From positions 248,001 through 312,000 of the forward strand of contig JIBA01000015.1 of NCBI GenBank assembly GCA_000620545.1: a stretch of 64,000 nt of DNA. The letters run 5' to 3'. Positions 54,419 through 63,685 of the stretch are shown here, piece after piece. The stretch's first letter is position 1. Every line of letters starts with the position of its first letter. Origin of the DNA: Intrasporangiaceae bacterium URHB0013. Its GTDB lineage: Bacteria > Actinomycetota > Actinomycetes > Actinomycetales > Dermatophilaceae. Under the pieces are notes generated by a model. It was given only the letters and a program-made list of their open reading frames with translations. It did not search any database and had not been told where the DNA came from. Made by a program: the position numbers and the translations under genes.

Positions 54419-56182
54419 ATGACGACGGGCGGACTCCGCTCGAGCGGCGGCCCGGGACGGGGCTCGGGCGCGCGCCGACGGGGTGCGGCCGCCGCTCTGC
54501 TGATGGTCCTTGCCGTGCTCGTCACCGCAGGGTCCGCAGCGGCCCACGCCCGCCTCAAGTCGTCCGACCCGCCAGCAGGGTCCGTCGTCGCCACGGCGCC
54601 GTCGTCCGTCACGCTGGTCTTCACCGAGCCCATCGGTCCGGGCGACGGCGCGGCCCGCGTCTACGACGACCACTACGAGCCCGTCGACGCCGGCGACGCC
54701 GTCACTGCGGGCGGGACGTCGGACCGGCTCCGGGTCCCCCTGCGCCCAGGGCTCGCCGACGGCACCTATGTCGTCGTGTGGCGGGCCAGCTCCGCCGACA
54801 CGCACCCCGTGACGGGCACGTTCCGCTTCTCCGTGGGGGCGCCGAGCCTCGTCGAGGGGACACCCCCCGACACCAGCCACAACGACGTCGCCGGCGCCAT
54901 CATGGGCCCCCTGAGGTGGCTTGGGTACACCGGGCTGGTCCTGTGCCCCGGCGTGCTCCTCACGCTCCTCTGGCTCTGGCCCGAGGGCCTGACCTCGAGG
55001 AGGATCCGTCGGGTGCTGGTCGCCGGCGCGGTCGTCCTGGGGGTGAGCACCGTCGGCAGCATGCTGGTCCAGGGGGCGTATGCGAGTGGCCAGCCCCTCA
55101 GCGCCCTCTGGACGGCGCCGGGCTCCCTCGACACCCAGTCCCGCACGTTCGACACCGTCCACGCGGTGCGTGCCTTCCTCCTCGTCGGCCTCGTCGGCCT
55201 GCTCGTCGGCGCCCTGGTCTTCGGTCCGGATGCCCGTGCCCGGGTCAGGCGGGCCCTGGCCGCCGGCGCGGCGCTCCTCACCCTGGCCCTGACGATGACC
55301 TGGCCGCTCGCGGGCCACGCGGCTGCCGGCGGCATCCCGGCGCTCACCCTGACCCTCAACCTCACGCACACCCTGGCGATGGTGGTGTGGCTCGGCGGTC
55401 TGGTCGCCGTGCTCGTCGGCTCCGGCGAGACCGACCAGCACGAAGCGCTCGCTCGCGTGCTCCCCCGCTTCTCGACGACGGCTCTCGTCTGCGTGTCCGC
55501 GCTGGTGGGAACGGGCGTCCTGCTCGCCTGGGCGGAGGTGGGCGCCCTGGCGGCGATCACGCCCACGGAGTACGGGCGCGTCCTGCTGGCCAAGGTCGGT
55601 GGCGTCGTCGTCCTCGTCGTGCTCGGCAACCTCGCCCGCGTCTGGGTCGAGCGCCACCGCCGCCCGGCCGGTGCGGCAGAGCAGGTCGGCGCGACCACGT
55701 CGCCGGGCCCGATGGTCGAACCCGATGCCGTCGGGTCGCCGGCGCTCCGGCTCGGGCTCGTCGGTGAGACGGTCGTTGCCGGTGGCGTGCTCGCCCTCAC
55801 GGCAGCCCTCGTGGTGATCGTTCCCGCCCGCGCCGACTACGTGGAGCCGTGGAGTCGCGTCATCGCGGCGGACGGCGCGACAGTGTCGGTCGAGGTGCCG
55901 CGGCCACGTGTCGGCGACACCGTCGCTGTCGTGAGACTCGCGGCGCCCGGCGGTTCACGGACGATCTCGTCGGTCACGGGTTCGGTCAGCCGTCCGGGCG
56001 CAGCTGCCGCGCCGGTGCGGCTCCCGCTCGCCCCTGACGGGACGACCACGGGCGACACCACCGAGGTGGGTCTGACGTTCGAGGCCGCCGGCTCGTGGCT
56101 CGTCCGCCTCACCCTCACCCCGACGACGGGATCCCCCACGACCGTCACGTTCACCGTCCCGGTGCTCGCCGACGAGGCGTGA
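54419..56182 (+). CDS. CopC-CopD fusion, copper uptake/resistance membrane protein
   Basis: A 587-residue fusion. The signal peptide ends in SAAA before HARLKSSDPPAGS, the CopC start whose first His binds Cu(II). A CopC beta-barrel (about 45-140) follows, with SADTHPVTG carrying more His/Asp ligands. CopD has about eight spans, including LTHTLAMVVWLGGL, ALVGTGVLLAWAE and LLAKVGGVVVLVVLGN. A C-terminal extracellular Ig-like domain of about 110 residues follows. It is divergent from the oxidase operon and suits copper supply for it. Confidence 0.9.
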   Translation: MTTGGLRSSGGPGRGSGARRRGAAAALLMVLAVLVTAGSAAAHARLKSSDPPAGSVVATAPSSVTLVFTEPIGPGDGAARVYDDHYEPVDAGDAVTAGGTSDRLRVPLRPGLADGTYVVVWRASSADTHPVTGTFRFSVGAPSLVEGTPPDTSHNDVAGAIMGPLRWLGYTGLVLCPGVLLTLLWLWPEGLTSRRIRRVLVAGAVVLGVSTVGSMLVQGAYASGQPLSALWTAPGSLDTQSRTFDTVHAVRAFLLVGLVGLLVGALVFGPDARARVRRALAAGAALLTLALTMTWPLAGHAAAGGIPALTLTLNLTHTLAMVVWLGGLVAVLVGSGETDQHEALARVLPRFSTTALVCVSALVGTGVLLAWAEVGALAAITPTEYGRVLLAKVGGVVVLVVLGNLARVWVERHRRPAGAAEQVGATTSPGPMVEPDAVGSPALRLGLVGETVVAGGVLALTAALVVIVPARADYVEPWSRVIAADGATVSVEVPRPRVGDTVAVVRLAAPGGSRTISSVTGSVSRPGAAAAPVRLPLAPDGTTTGDTTEVGLTFEAAGSWLVRLTLTPTTGSPTTVTFTVPVLADEA

Positions 56183-56338
56183 GCCGGCAGGCTGGGACCC
56201 GGGGCGGGAATCGAGTTCGGGCCACGGACCCAGCGGGACGGCATACCGAGGCACTGCACCCGGAGGCCAAGCGGCACTTGAGCGCACGCTCCCGCCCCTC
56301 ATCCACGCCGACGGACACACCGGACCGGGACGCCCGAC

Positions 56339-56455
56339 CGTCGGCGCCTGAACCGCGGCGGGGGCAACCGCGGCGGGCAGCCGCGCGGGACAACCGCGGC
56401 GGGACAACCGCGGCGGGACAACCGCGGCGGGGCGATCGTCGGCGCCTGAACCGCG
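56339..56455. repeat. Repeat block in a gene-free gap
   Basis: A 19-bp direct repeat, CGTCGGCGCCTGAACCGCG, at 56339-56357 and 56437-56455 flanks about five imperfect copies of AACCGCGGCGGGAC. It lies in a 470-base gap between the CopC-CopD gene and the peroxidase terminator. No spacer structure, so it is not a CRISPR array. Confidence 0.8.
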
Positions 56456-56604
56456 ACGGGTGACCGTGCCGGGTGACCGCTGCCCCTCACCCCGGGACCA
56501 ACTTTCGGCACCGGTACGGTGCCTGTCTCTGTGCTTGGTCCGAGGCCTGCTCCGACAAGCGCCTGGACGCGGCGGAGGACCGGCAGACGGAGGCGGGACG
56601 ACGA

Positions 56605-56639
56605 CGAGGGGTGGTGGCCGTTGTGGCCACCACCCCTCG
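56605..56639 (-). terminator. Terminator after the peroxidase gene
   Basis: A perfect 15-bp stem (56605-56619 and 56625-56639) has a GTTGT loop. It lies 16 bases past the peroxidase stop, read on the minus strand. Confidence 0.9.
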
Positions 56640-56654
56640 CCCGGTTGGTTCGGG

Positions 56655-59600
56655 CTACCGCCCGGCCACCAGGTTGGAGCGCGCCGACTGGGCGCCGCCT
56701 CCGACTGCGTTGACCGCCTGCACGGTGAACCGGTAGTTACCGGTCACGGGCAGCGTCATCACGAGCGACCTTGCGGTGGCAGGCTGCACGGCCGAGGTGG
56801 TCGTCGCGAGGACGGCCCCCGCAGCACTCATGCGCAGTCCTCGCACCACGTAACCGGTGATCACTGAACCACCCGTCGTGGCCGGCGGGGTCCACCGTGC
56901 CGTCGCGTTGATCGGAGCACCCGCCGCCGCACCTGCGGATGCCAGCCCGATGACGGGAGCTCCCGGAACGGTGGCCGGTGTGACCGTGTTGGACAGCGCC
57001 GAGAAGGCACTCGTCCCGACTGCGTTGACCGCGGCGACCTGGAAACGGTATGCCGTTCCGTTGGTCAGTGCCGTGATCACCGTGGACCGCGCGGTCCCGG
57101 GGGTGACGGTCACCGTCCGGACGAGCGCGTTGGTTGCTGCCGTGCGCACCTGCACTCGCCACGAGGTGATCGAGCTGACCGGCGCCAGCGGGGCCGCGTT
57201 CGCGGTCCACGTGACGGTCGCCGAGGCGTTGCCCCGGGTGGCCGTGCCGATCGTCGGTGCTGCCGGTGCGGTCGGAGCGACTGGAGTCGCCGTCGCGGAC
57301 ACCGAGGGACCGGTGCCGAACTGGTTCACCGCGGCCAGCGTGAAGGTGTAGAGCGTGCCGTTGGTGAGACCGGTGACCACACGGGACGTCGCGGTGCGCG
57401 CGATCCCCGTGATGGTCTGGACGGGAGCAACCGCCGTGTTGGTGCCGGCGAAGACCCTGAGCGTCAGGCTGGTCGCGTTGGCAGGAGCGGTGAAGTTGAC
57501 CGTTGCCGATGCGTTGCCTGGAACCACGCTCGTGATGCTGGGTGCAGCCGGAACCGCCACGGACACCGTTGCGTCGGTGAACCGGAGCTGCTCCATGTTC
57601 CACACGGTGTCGATGCCGTCGGCGCCGCCGTTGCTGTCGACGGTGATGCTGCCGTTGGCGTTCGACGTGATCGTGTAGCCCGCGACCGCCCCGGTGAAGA
57701 CCGCGACGTCGCAGTTGACCGCTGCGGCTCCGAGGGCGCAATCGCTTGCGGCGCCGGTGGCTGCGGTGGTGCCCATGCCGGTGATCTCACGGACCGCGAC
57801 CAGGTTGCCCGAGTCAGCCAGTCCGGCGAAGACCGCCTGCTGGAGGGTCATGCCGGTGGTGCCGGTCCCCCACGGGTTCGGGGTGGTGGCGGGCACGGCC
57901 TTGTTCTCCATCAGGTCCGTCGTCCCGGTCTGGGACGCGGGGTCGACCGGGTTGGTGCGGTAGCTGAGCCGCACCGACACGGCGTGGTCGCCGTCGATGA
58001 TGTCATCGGCGCCCCGGCCGGTGATGGTGTCACTGCCACCGCCACCGAGCAGGATGTCGCCCTGACCCCAGACCGTTCCGGTTCCGGGAACCGTCCCGCC
58101 GAGACCCGTGAGCGGGCAGTAGCCGGCTGCGGAGTTCGCGACGATGGGTGCCAGCGGGCTCGGGAAGGTCGAGACCAGGCGGTTGAGTCCGGCGATGCGG
58201 CCGACGCCGGTGGGGTCGAGTGCGTTGCACCCGGTGAACCCGGCACCGCCCACGGCCGCGGGAGCGTCCTCGTGACCCCTGATGACGTCGTTGAAGTTCG
58301 AGCCGGAGTCGGCCTCGACCTCCTGCCAACGGTCGCGGTTCACGACGAGCTGGACGGGGACGCCGACGAGGTTGTTGTTGATCTCCATGTCGTCGTCACC
58401 ACCCACGGTGTCGTACTGGTGGAAGGCCCAGTCGAACCCACCGGAACCAGCGTTGCGGTCGACGGCCGCGTTCTGCGACATGAGGTCGTCTCCGCCCTCG
58501 GCGTCGTAGTCGTTCTCGCCGACCTGGCCGACCATGATCTCGTTGCCGGGCGCGGTCTGGGCCGGGTCGTCGAAGAACGGTGCCCCGTGGTCGCCCATGA
58601 GCAGGTCCTGCCCCGAGCCACCCTCGATCCAGTCGTCGCCACCGTCTCCGAAGACGGCGTCGGCACCCTGGCCGGCGATGACGAAGTCATTGCCGGGGCC
58701 CGCGAAGGTCTCGTTGTCCTGGGCTCCACCGTTGATGAAGTCCTGACCCTCGTTGCCCATCGGGATGTCGTCGCCGATTCCGCCGTCGATGGCGTCGTCG
58801 CCGGGACCGCCCTTGGGCACGTCCGCACCTCCGAGGTCGGTGAGGATGTCGTCACCCTCGCCGCCGAGCGCCACGTCGTCGCCGCCGTTGCCCTCGATCC
58901 GGTCGTTGCCCGCGCCACCCCAGAAGGTGTCGTTGTCGTTGCCGCCGGCGATCCGGTCGACAGCGGCGGTGCCGTTGTAGACCGACTGGCCGTTGATGCC
59001 GGACGGGTCCACCGTGTTGATCTGACGGTAGGAGATCGTGCCGTCTGCCTTCTTCAGCAGCAGCAGGTTCTCGTCACAGTCGGTGGCGGGGTCGTCCTTG
59101 ACCGTTCCGGCACCGGTCAGGCTTGCCGGCACGGTCGGAGTCGCTTCGCGCACCAGCGTGTTCGGAGCGTTCAGCGGGTCGTTGAGGAACGACATCTGGA
59201 ACTTGCAGTCAGCCGTGCCGAAGGCGTCGGCCTTGAGCGTGTTCGTCCCCTCGGTGTTGCGCTGGATCATCTCGGCGAAGGAGTTGCCCTCCAGCTGGGT
59301 GCGGAGGTTCATCCCCGGCGTCCGAGCCAGGTAGTAGAACCGGTCGCCGTCCTGCAGGCTCTCCAGCTGCGTCTGGAAGACGTAGTTGAAGGTCGACCCG
59401 AGCAGGCCTCCGAAGAGGTTCGTCATCTCGGCGAGGCCGCCGACCCAGAGGTCGATGTCGTCGACGCCCGTGGTGGTGCGTCCGCCGGCGTTGACCCAGC
59501 TTCCGGTGCCGAACATGAAGTCCGCCGCGTCAGCCGGCGGGACGTCCCCGGCAATCGGGTTGACGATCGCGCGCGCTGCCGCACGCTTGGCGGCTGCTGT

Positions 59601-62024
59601 CGTGGCGCCGGTGATCGACGGGTGCAGACCGTAGGCGGCCACGAAGTTGATCAGCGACTCGGGGTGCTTGAGGTGCTGACCGAAGTCCGTCCAGTCGGTG
59701 TAGGGCGCCAGCTGGCCGTCATTGGTCTGCGCGTTGATCTGTCGGCGCAGGTCGTTGAGCCGCGGGATGCCCGCGTCCCTGGCACGCGCCATGTTGATCG
59801 TCGGCAGGTCGAGCGGCAGGCCGAGCAGGTTGTTGCGCAGGGTCTCGGTCACGAACTCGTCGATCTCGTTGCCGGCCTGGTCGGAGGAGCCCATGAAGAT
59901 GGCACCCGCGGCCTCCTGCGCGGTGTAGAACGTCGGACTCGCCCCGTGCGTCTTGGCGAAGTACTCCGGCGGGTTGAGGAAGGCGGTCAGCAGCGGCAAG
60001 GAGTTGTCGCTCTTGACCCCCGTCGGGCTCGTCGTTGTGCGCGCGACCTCGTCGTCGAGCATGGAGTGCCCGAAGCGGTAGACGGCGTGGGCGAACTCGG
60101 CCTGGATGGCCGGGTTCATGTCCGGCGAGTACACGTGGAAGAGCCGGACGCCAGGCGACACCTTGCGTGCGAACTCCTCGAAGACCAGGTGCTGGTACTC
60201 CATCTCCGTGACGAAGCGCGCGGCCTGGAAGAGGCGACCGCCGAACCCGTAGCTGACGTTCGCGGTGCCCACGGTGTGCGGGGCCAGGTAGTCAGCGAGG
60301 AGGGCGGGGTTGTTGTTCAACGTGTTGGTGATGTCGTCGACCAGGCGGTTGTGCTCCGAGTGGAACACCTGGTGGATGGACGACAGGGCGATGTTCTCGT
60401 TGCACCGACCGTCACCGCAGATGAAGTGCGCGTTGAGCAGCTCGTCGTCGTACGTGCCGACGGGCTGGCTGTTGAAGTCGGCCGAGGGGACGGTGTCCGC
60501 GTCGGGCGTCAGCGAACCTGTCGGCTCCGCGTTGTGCGCGATGTCGGTGAGGAACGGCGTGTCGAAGTGCAGCACGTTCGCCGGCGCTGGGACGGGGCCC
60601 GTGCAACCGACGGTCGCGACCTTGCAGCCCTCGACGAGTCCGGTGGCCGTCACGTACTGCGGCAGCCCTCGGGCCGGGCCCGGGAGGAAGTTGCCGTAGG
60701 GGTCGGCGGCGATCATCGGGATGTTGAGGACGTCCTTGTCGACGAGGCGCAGGCCGAGCACGTCGGCCGCCTGCTTCTTGATGCCGGCCCACGTGGCCAG
60801 GCCACCGCTGCCGTCGGGCGAGCCCGGGTAGGCCTCGCCGACCGGACCTCCGTCGAGGAAGCGGCCGTTGGAGACGGGGCGTCCGCCGACGGTCGTGTAC
60901 TCGCGCAGGAAGACCTGGTGCGAGCTGTGCGACGTGTACGTCTGGGACTGGTCGACCCAGGGGCTGTCGGTGTTGTCGGCGTTCTGGATGTCGTCAGCCG
61001 ACTCGTCCACGGCCGTGGTCGCCGGGTTGTCCCCGAGGATCCCGTCAGGCCCGGGCTGGTTCTGCGCGCGGGTCAGCACCATGAAGGCCTGGTTGTCCGG
61101 GACCTCGTCACCGTTGCCGGCGATGCCGTCCGGACCCACCAGACGCAGCGGGTCGTCGGCCCGCAGCGGGACGAAGATCGTGCCGCCGCTCTTGACCGTC
61201 TGGTCGACGCCGTGGTCGAAGAACTGGCCGAAGAACGTGAAGATCGAGTTGAACGGCGGGGAGAGCCCGACGTCCGTCGTGACGTTCTCGATGAAGAGCG
61301 TCTTGTGGGACGGCACGCAGTCGTCCGGCGTCCCGTTGGGGTCGGCCGGTGTCGGGTCCGTCGTGCAGGCGAGGACCTTGTTGCCGCCCTGGGAACGCAG
61401 CGGGAACTCCGCCGCCTGGATGGCGGCCGGGTTGGTCGAGGTCTGGTCGACGATGAGGTTGCTGACCAGGCGCGGCTGGCTGTCGAAGACGTTGCCCTTC
61501 TTCTGGGCGTACGACGACCCCACCGGGGGCCCGAACAGGGGCGGGTTGCTCTCCGCCGTCCGGAACTCAGGCGTCGTCAGCCGCGGGAACGGCTCGTCGG
61601 CCGCCGCGAACGTCTCCCTGCCGGCGAAGAGGTTGTTGCACGAGCCGTCGACCGTGCGCAGCCCGTAGGTGGTCAAGCGGTCGGGGACCTGGTCCACGCC
61701 GGGACCCACCAACGTGCCGCAGCGGTTCGCGGGCGACTGGGTGGCCGAGTGTGCCTCGGCGATCTTGATCTGCTTGAGGATGAACGCGATGTCCGAGGCG
61801 GTCACCACGAATCCGTTACCGGCAGGTGCCGGGGCCGCCTGCGCGGAGTTGACCGCGAGCGGGACGACCATCGCGAACGGAACGACGAAGGCCACTCCGG
61901 CGGTTACCCACCGAAAGCGGGCCGCGAGTGCAGGCCGCACCCCTTTGGGCGCGGACCGGCGAGCGGCCACGTCGACGAACCGGGCGCGAATTCGCCCGGG
62001 AGACTTGCCGGTTGAGCGTTTCAT
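56655..62024 (-). CDS. Secreted animal-type heme peroxidase with RTX-like and FnIII repeats
   Basis: A 1789-residue exported peroxidase. A long basic N-terminus and hydrophobic core (about 38-62) form the signal, ending near SAQAAPAP. The peroxidase domain has GQFFDHGVD (distal His near 271), FHSEHNRLV (near 550) and YRFGHSML with the proximal His near 651. Residues about 1015-1155 hold nonapeptide-like calcium repeats of GGxGxD type (GGNDND, WGGAGNDR, GGEGDD). Three fibronectin III domains end the protein (about 1485-1789). It resembles MopA-type peroxidases; the FnIII tail is unusual for them. GAGGTAGG precedes the ATG. Confidence 0.9.
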   Translation of the reverse strand: MKRSTGKSPGRIRARFVDVAARRSAPKGVRPALAARFRWVTAGVAFVVPFAMVVPLAVNSAQAAPAPAGNGFVVTASDIAFILKQIKIAEAHSATQSPANRCGTLVGPGVDQVPDRLTTYGLRTVDGSCNNLFAGRETFAAADEPFPRLTTPEFRTAESNPPLFGPPVGSSYAQKKGNVFDSQPRLVSNLIVDQTSTNPAAIQAAEFPLRSQGGNKVLACTTDPTPADPNGTPDDCVPSHKTLFIENVTTDVGLSPPFNSIFTFFGQFFDHGVDQTVKSGGTIFVPLRADDPLRLVGPDGIAGNGDEVPDNQAFMVLTRAQNQPGPDGILGDNPATTAVDESADDIQNADNTDSPWVDQSQTYTSHSSHQVFLREYTTVGGRPVSNGRFLDGGPVGEAYPGSPDGSGGLATWAGIKKQAADVLGLRLVDKDVLNIPMIAADPYGNFLPGPARGLPQYVTATGLVEGCKVATVGCTGPVPAPANVLHFDTPFLTDIAHNAEPTGSLTPDADTVPSADFNSQPVGTYDDELLNAHFICGDGRCNENIALSSIHQVFHSEHNRLVDDITNTLNNNPALLADYLAPHTVGTANVSYGFGGRLFQAARFVTEMEYQHLVFEEFARKVSPGVRLFHVYSPDMNPAIQAEFAHAVYRFGHSMLDDEVARTTTSPTGVKSDNSLPLLTAFLNPPEYFAKTHGASPTFYTAQEAAGAIFMGSSDQAGNEIDEFVTETLRNNLLGLPLDLPTINMARARDAGIPRLNDLRRQINAQTNDGQLAPYTDWTDFGQHLKHPESLINFVAAYGLHPSITGATTAAAKRAAARAIVNPIAGDVPPADAADFMFGTGSWVNAGGRTTTGVDDIDLWVGGLAEMTNLFGGLLGSTFNYVFQTQLESLQDGDRFYYLARTPGMNLRTQLEGNSFAEMIQRNTEGTNTLKADAFGTADCKFQMSFLNDPLNAPNTLVREATPTVPASLTGAGTVKDDPATDCDENLLLLKKADGTISYRQINTVDPSGINGQSVYNGTAAVDRIAGGNDNDTFWGGAGNDRIEGNGGDDVALGGEGDDILTDLGGADVPKGGPGDDAIDGGIGDDIPMGNEGQDFINGGAQDNETFAGPGNDFVIAGQGADAVFGDGGDDWIEGGSGQDLLMGDHGAPFFDDPAQTAPGNEIMVGQVGENDYDAEGGDDLMSQNAAVDRNAGSGGFDWAFHQYDTVGGDDDMEINNNLVGVPVQLVVNRDRWQEVEADSGSNFNDVIRGHEDAPAAVGGAGFTGCNALDPTGVGRIAGLNRLVSTFPSPLAPIVANSAAGYCPLTGLGGTVPGTGTVWGQGDILLGGGGSDTITGRGADDIIDGDHAVSVRLSYRTNPVDPASQTGTTDLMENKAVPATTPNPWGTGTTGMTLQQAVFAGLADSGNLVAVREITGMGTTAATGAASDCALGAAAVNCDVAVFTGAVAGYTITSNANGSITVDSNGGADGIDTVWNMEQLRFTDATVSVAVPAAPSITSVVPGNASATVNFTAPANATSLTLRVFAGTNTAVAPVQTITGIARTATSRVVTGLTNGTLYTFTLAAVNQFGTGPSVSATATPVAPTAPAAPTIGTATRGNASATVTWTANAAPLAPVSSITSWRVQVRTAATNALVRTVTVTPGTARSTVITALTNGTAYRFQVAAVNAVGTSAFSALSNTVTPATVPGAPVIGLASAGAAAGAPINATARWTPPATTGGSVITGYVVRGLRMSAAGAVLATTTSAVQPATARSLVMTLPVTGNYRFTVQAVNAVGGGAQSARSNLVAGR

Positions 62025-62093
62025 TGCACACCTACCTCATGAGTTGTCGTGTAATCGCAAACGGTCCTGCATGCGCCTTCTGGAAACCTTTGG

Positions 62094-62136
62094 GCGCCTG
62101 CACCCCTCCCGGGTGCGGGACGTCTCGTGCAGGCGC
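62094..62136 (-). terminator. Inverted repeat between regulator and peroxidase genes
   Basis: GCGCCTGCAC (62094-62103) and GTGCAGGCGC (62127-62136) form a perfect 10-bp stem around a 23-base loop. It is 18 bases past the SARP stop. It may be that gene's terminator or a control element for the peroxidase, whose promoter must lie in 62025-62093. Confidence 0.55.
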
Positions 62137-62153
62137 GCCGACCACCGCCCATG

Positions 62154-63152
62154 TCAGGCGGTGGCGGAGTGGATGAGTCGGGGTTGCGTGCCTGCGGCGT
62201 CGTGCAGCAGGGCACTCAACGCCCGGCGGGCGTTTTCCAGCGACAGACCGGGTCGGGAGGACCCTCCGGGGTGGGCGTCGCCGGTCGCGCGGTGCAGCCG
62301 GATCACGGCCTCGATGAGCTGCTCGAGGTCCTGGTCGGCGTGGTGGGCGTCGCCGAGCAGGCGACCGTACATCTCCTGCAGCCTCGTCCCCGGCGCGCAT
62401 CCGAGCTCCTCTGCGAAGGTGCGACGGCAGCTGTCGTAGGCGCGCAGGCCCTCAGCCGTACGTCCGCCGATCACCTTGCTGAGGAGGTAGACGTGCCAGG
62501 CGCTCTCGTCGAGCGGATCGGCGTCGATGACCTGCCGAGCCCATTGCGCCGCCTCGTCCGGCGCAACGGCCACGACCTTCTCCGCGGCGTTGACGAGCCA
62601 CTCCCGCGTGACCTGCTCGTGCTTGCGGCGTGCTGCGTCGAGCCAACGGCCCCCTTGCTCGTCGGGGAGCAGCGGCACCCCGGCGGGGAGCAGTGCCTGG
62701 CGCAGGAGCGGCAGTGCTGCCTGCGCCGACATGCTGGGGTGGAGGGCGCGGCTCACATCGCGAGCCGCCGACACGAGGTCGAGGTCCACCCTGCTCATGT
62801 CGAGTGAGTAGCAGCCGGCCCGAGTCTCGATCGGGCCGCCGCGCACGGTGGTGGACGTCTGGAGGTGCTTGCGCAGCACGCAGACGTAGGTCTCGATGGT
62901 CGCGGCGCAGGCCACGGGCCGCACGTCGTCCCACAGGATCGACACGAGCCGCTCCTTGGACACCGGAAGACCTCGAGCAAGGGCAAGGGCGATGAGCAGG
63001 TGCCGGGGCTTTGCCCCGCCCAGCTGCCGGGGCCCGAGGACCTTGGATCCCACCTGGACGCGCAGCCCGCCGATGAGGTCGATCCGGAGGGTGTCCGGAC
63101 CTGCGAACCCGAGGTCGGTCACCACCGTGGTGTCTGCCGCGACGGTGGTCAC
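62154..63152 (-). CDS. SARP-type transcription activator
   Basis: A 332-residue stand-alone SARP. An OmpR-like winged-helix domain (about 22-115: VSKERLVSILWDD, then AATIETYVCVLRKHL) precedes the BTAD bacterial activation domain (about 120-270: WLDAARRKHEQVTREWL, RTAEGLRAYDSCRRTFAEELG). A further 60 residues end it. A GTG start is used. SARPs bind direct heptamer repeats overlapping -35 elements. It lies upstream of and co-directional with the peroxidase gene, a possible target. Confidence 0.88.
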   Translation of the reverse strand: MTTVAADTTVVTDLGFAGPDTLRIDLIGGLRVQVGSKVLGPRQLGGAKPRHLLIALALARGLPVSKERLVSILWDDVRPVACAATIETYVCVLRKHLQTSTTVRGGPIETRAGCYSLDMSRVDLDLVSAARDVSRALHPSMSAQAALPLLRQALLPAGVPLLPDEQGGRWLDAARRKHEQVTREWLVNAAEKVVAVAPDEAAQWARQVIDADPLDESAWHVYLLSKVIGGRTAEGLRAYDSCRRTFAEELGCAPGTRLQEMYGRLLGDAHHADQDLEQLIEAVIRLHRATGDAHPGGSSRPGLSLENARRALSALLHDAAGTQPRLIHSATA

Positions 63153-63613
63153 GGTCGGACCTCGACCCTCGTGGTGGAGGTGACCGTGCCGGTCGGGTTA
63201 ACAGTGGGCCGGTCAGGTCGACGACACGGTCGTCGGCCTGACCGGCCACCGCGGGGCTCCCGCGTGGGGGTTGCAGCTGGGCGTGACGCGACGTGGCCGT
63301 CACATCGAGAACGGGCGGGGGAGATTGAGCCGCCTGTCGTCAGAACGCCGTGTGCCGCGGGAGTCACGATCGAGGGTCCGCCGGTCCGCGTGCGGACGGG
63401 TGCTGCGACGGACCGGACGGCTGCCGGGCCGAGGGGTCTGCATGAAGATGGACTGGCCGGGTGACAGGCACGTCGACCCGTGTGGCGCCCCCCGGTGACG
63501 CAGTCGTCGGTCGCGTCGCACCGGCCAGCGGCACGCGCCCATCCCCATCCACCCCTAGCAATCCCCATGACATCAATCGTGTCGGGCGGCCTTGTGCCAC
63601 AACAGCGCCGAAC
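63153..63613. other. Gene-free gap
   Basis: I see no convincing gene on either strand in these 461 bases. Several readings are open but are Arg/Pro-rich shadow frames. The right end leads into the two GC-rich hairpins. The left end holds the likely promoter of the SARP gene. GATCGAG and CATCGAGAACG stretches show no clear operator. Confidence 0.5.
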
Positions 63614-63669
63614 GGGGGGTGCCTCACACCCCCCTCGGCGGGCGCCGGCAGACCCCCCATCTGGGGGGT
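63614..63669 (-). terminator. Double G/C hairpin after the sensor kinase
   Basis: Hairpin A has GGGGGGTG (63614-63621) and CACCCCCC (63627-63634). Hairpin B has ACCCCCC and GGGGGGT arms (63652-63669) with a four-base loop. Both lie just past the kinase stop on the minus strand. The repeated six-C runs on alternating strands are unusual and could do more than terminate. Confidence 0.7.
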
Positions 63670-63685
63670 GCGGCCGAGAGGAGCT

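Noticed and set aside
56339-56455. CRISPR array
   Set aside because: Units are 14 bp, directly abutting, with no unique spacers and no cas genes.
57984-62015. 1343-codon open frame on the plus strand opposite the peroxidase
   Set aside because: It is the antisense shadow of a GC-rich gene: Val/Asp/Arg/Glu-rich, without domains, and the minus-strand product has clear motifs throughout.
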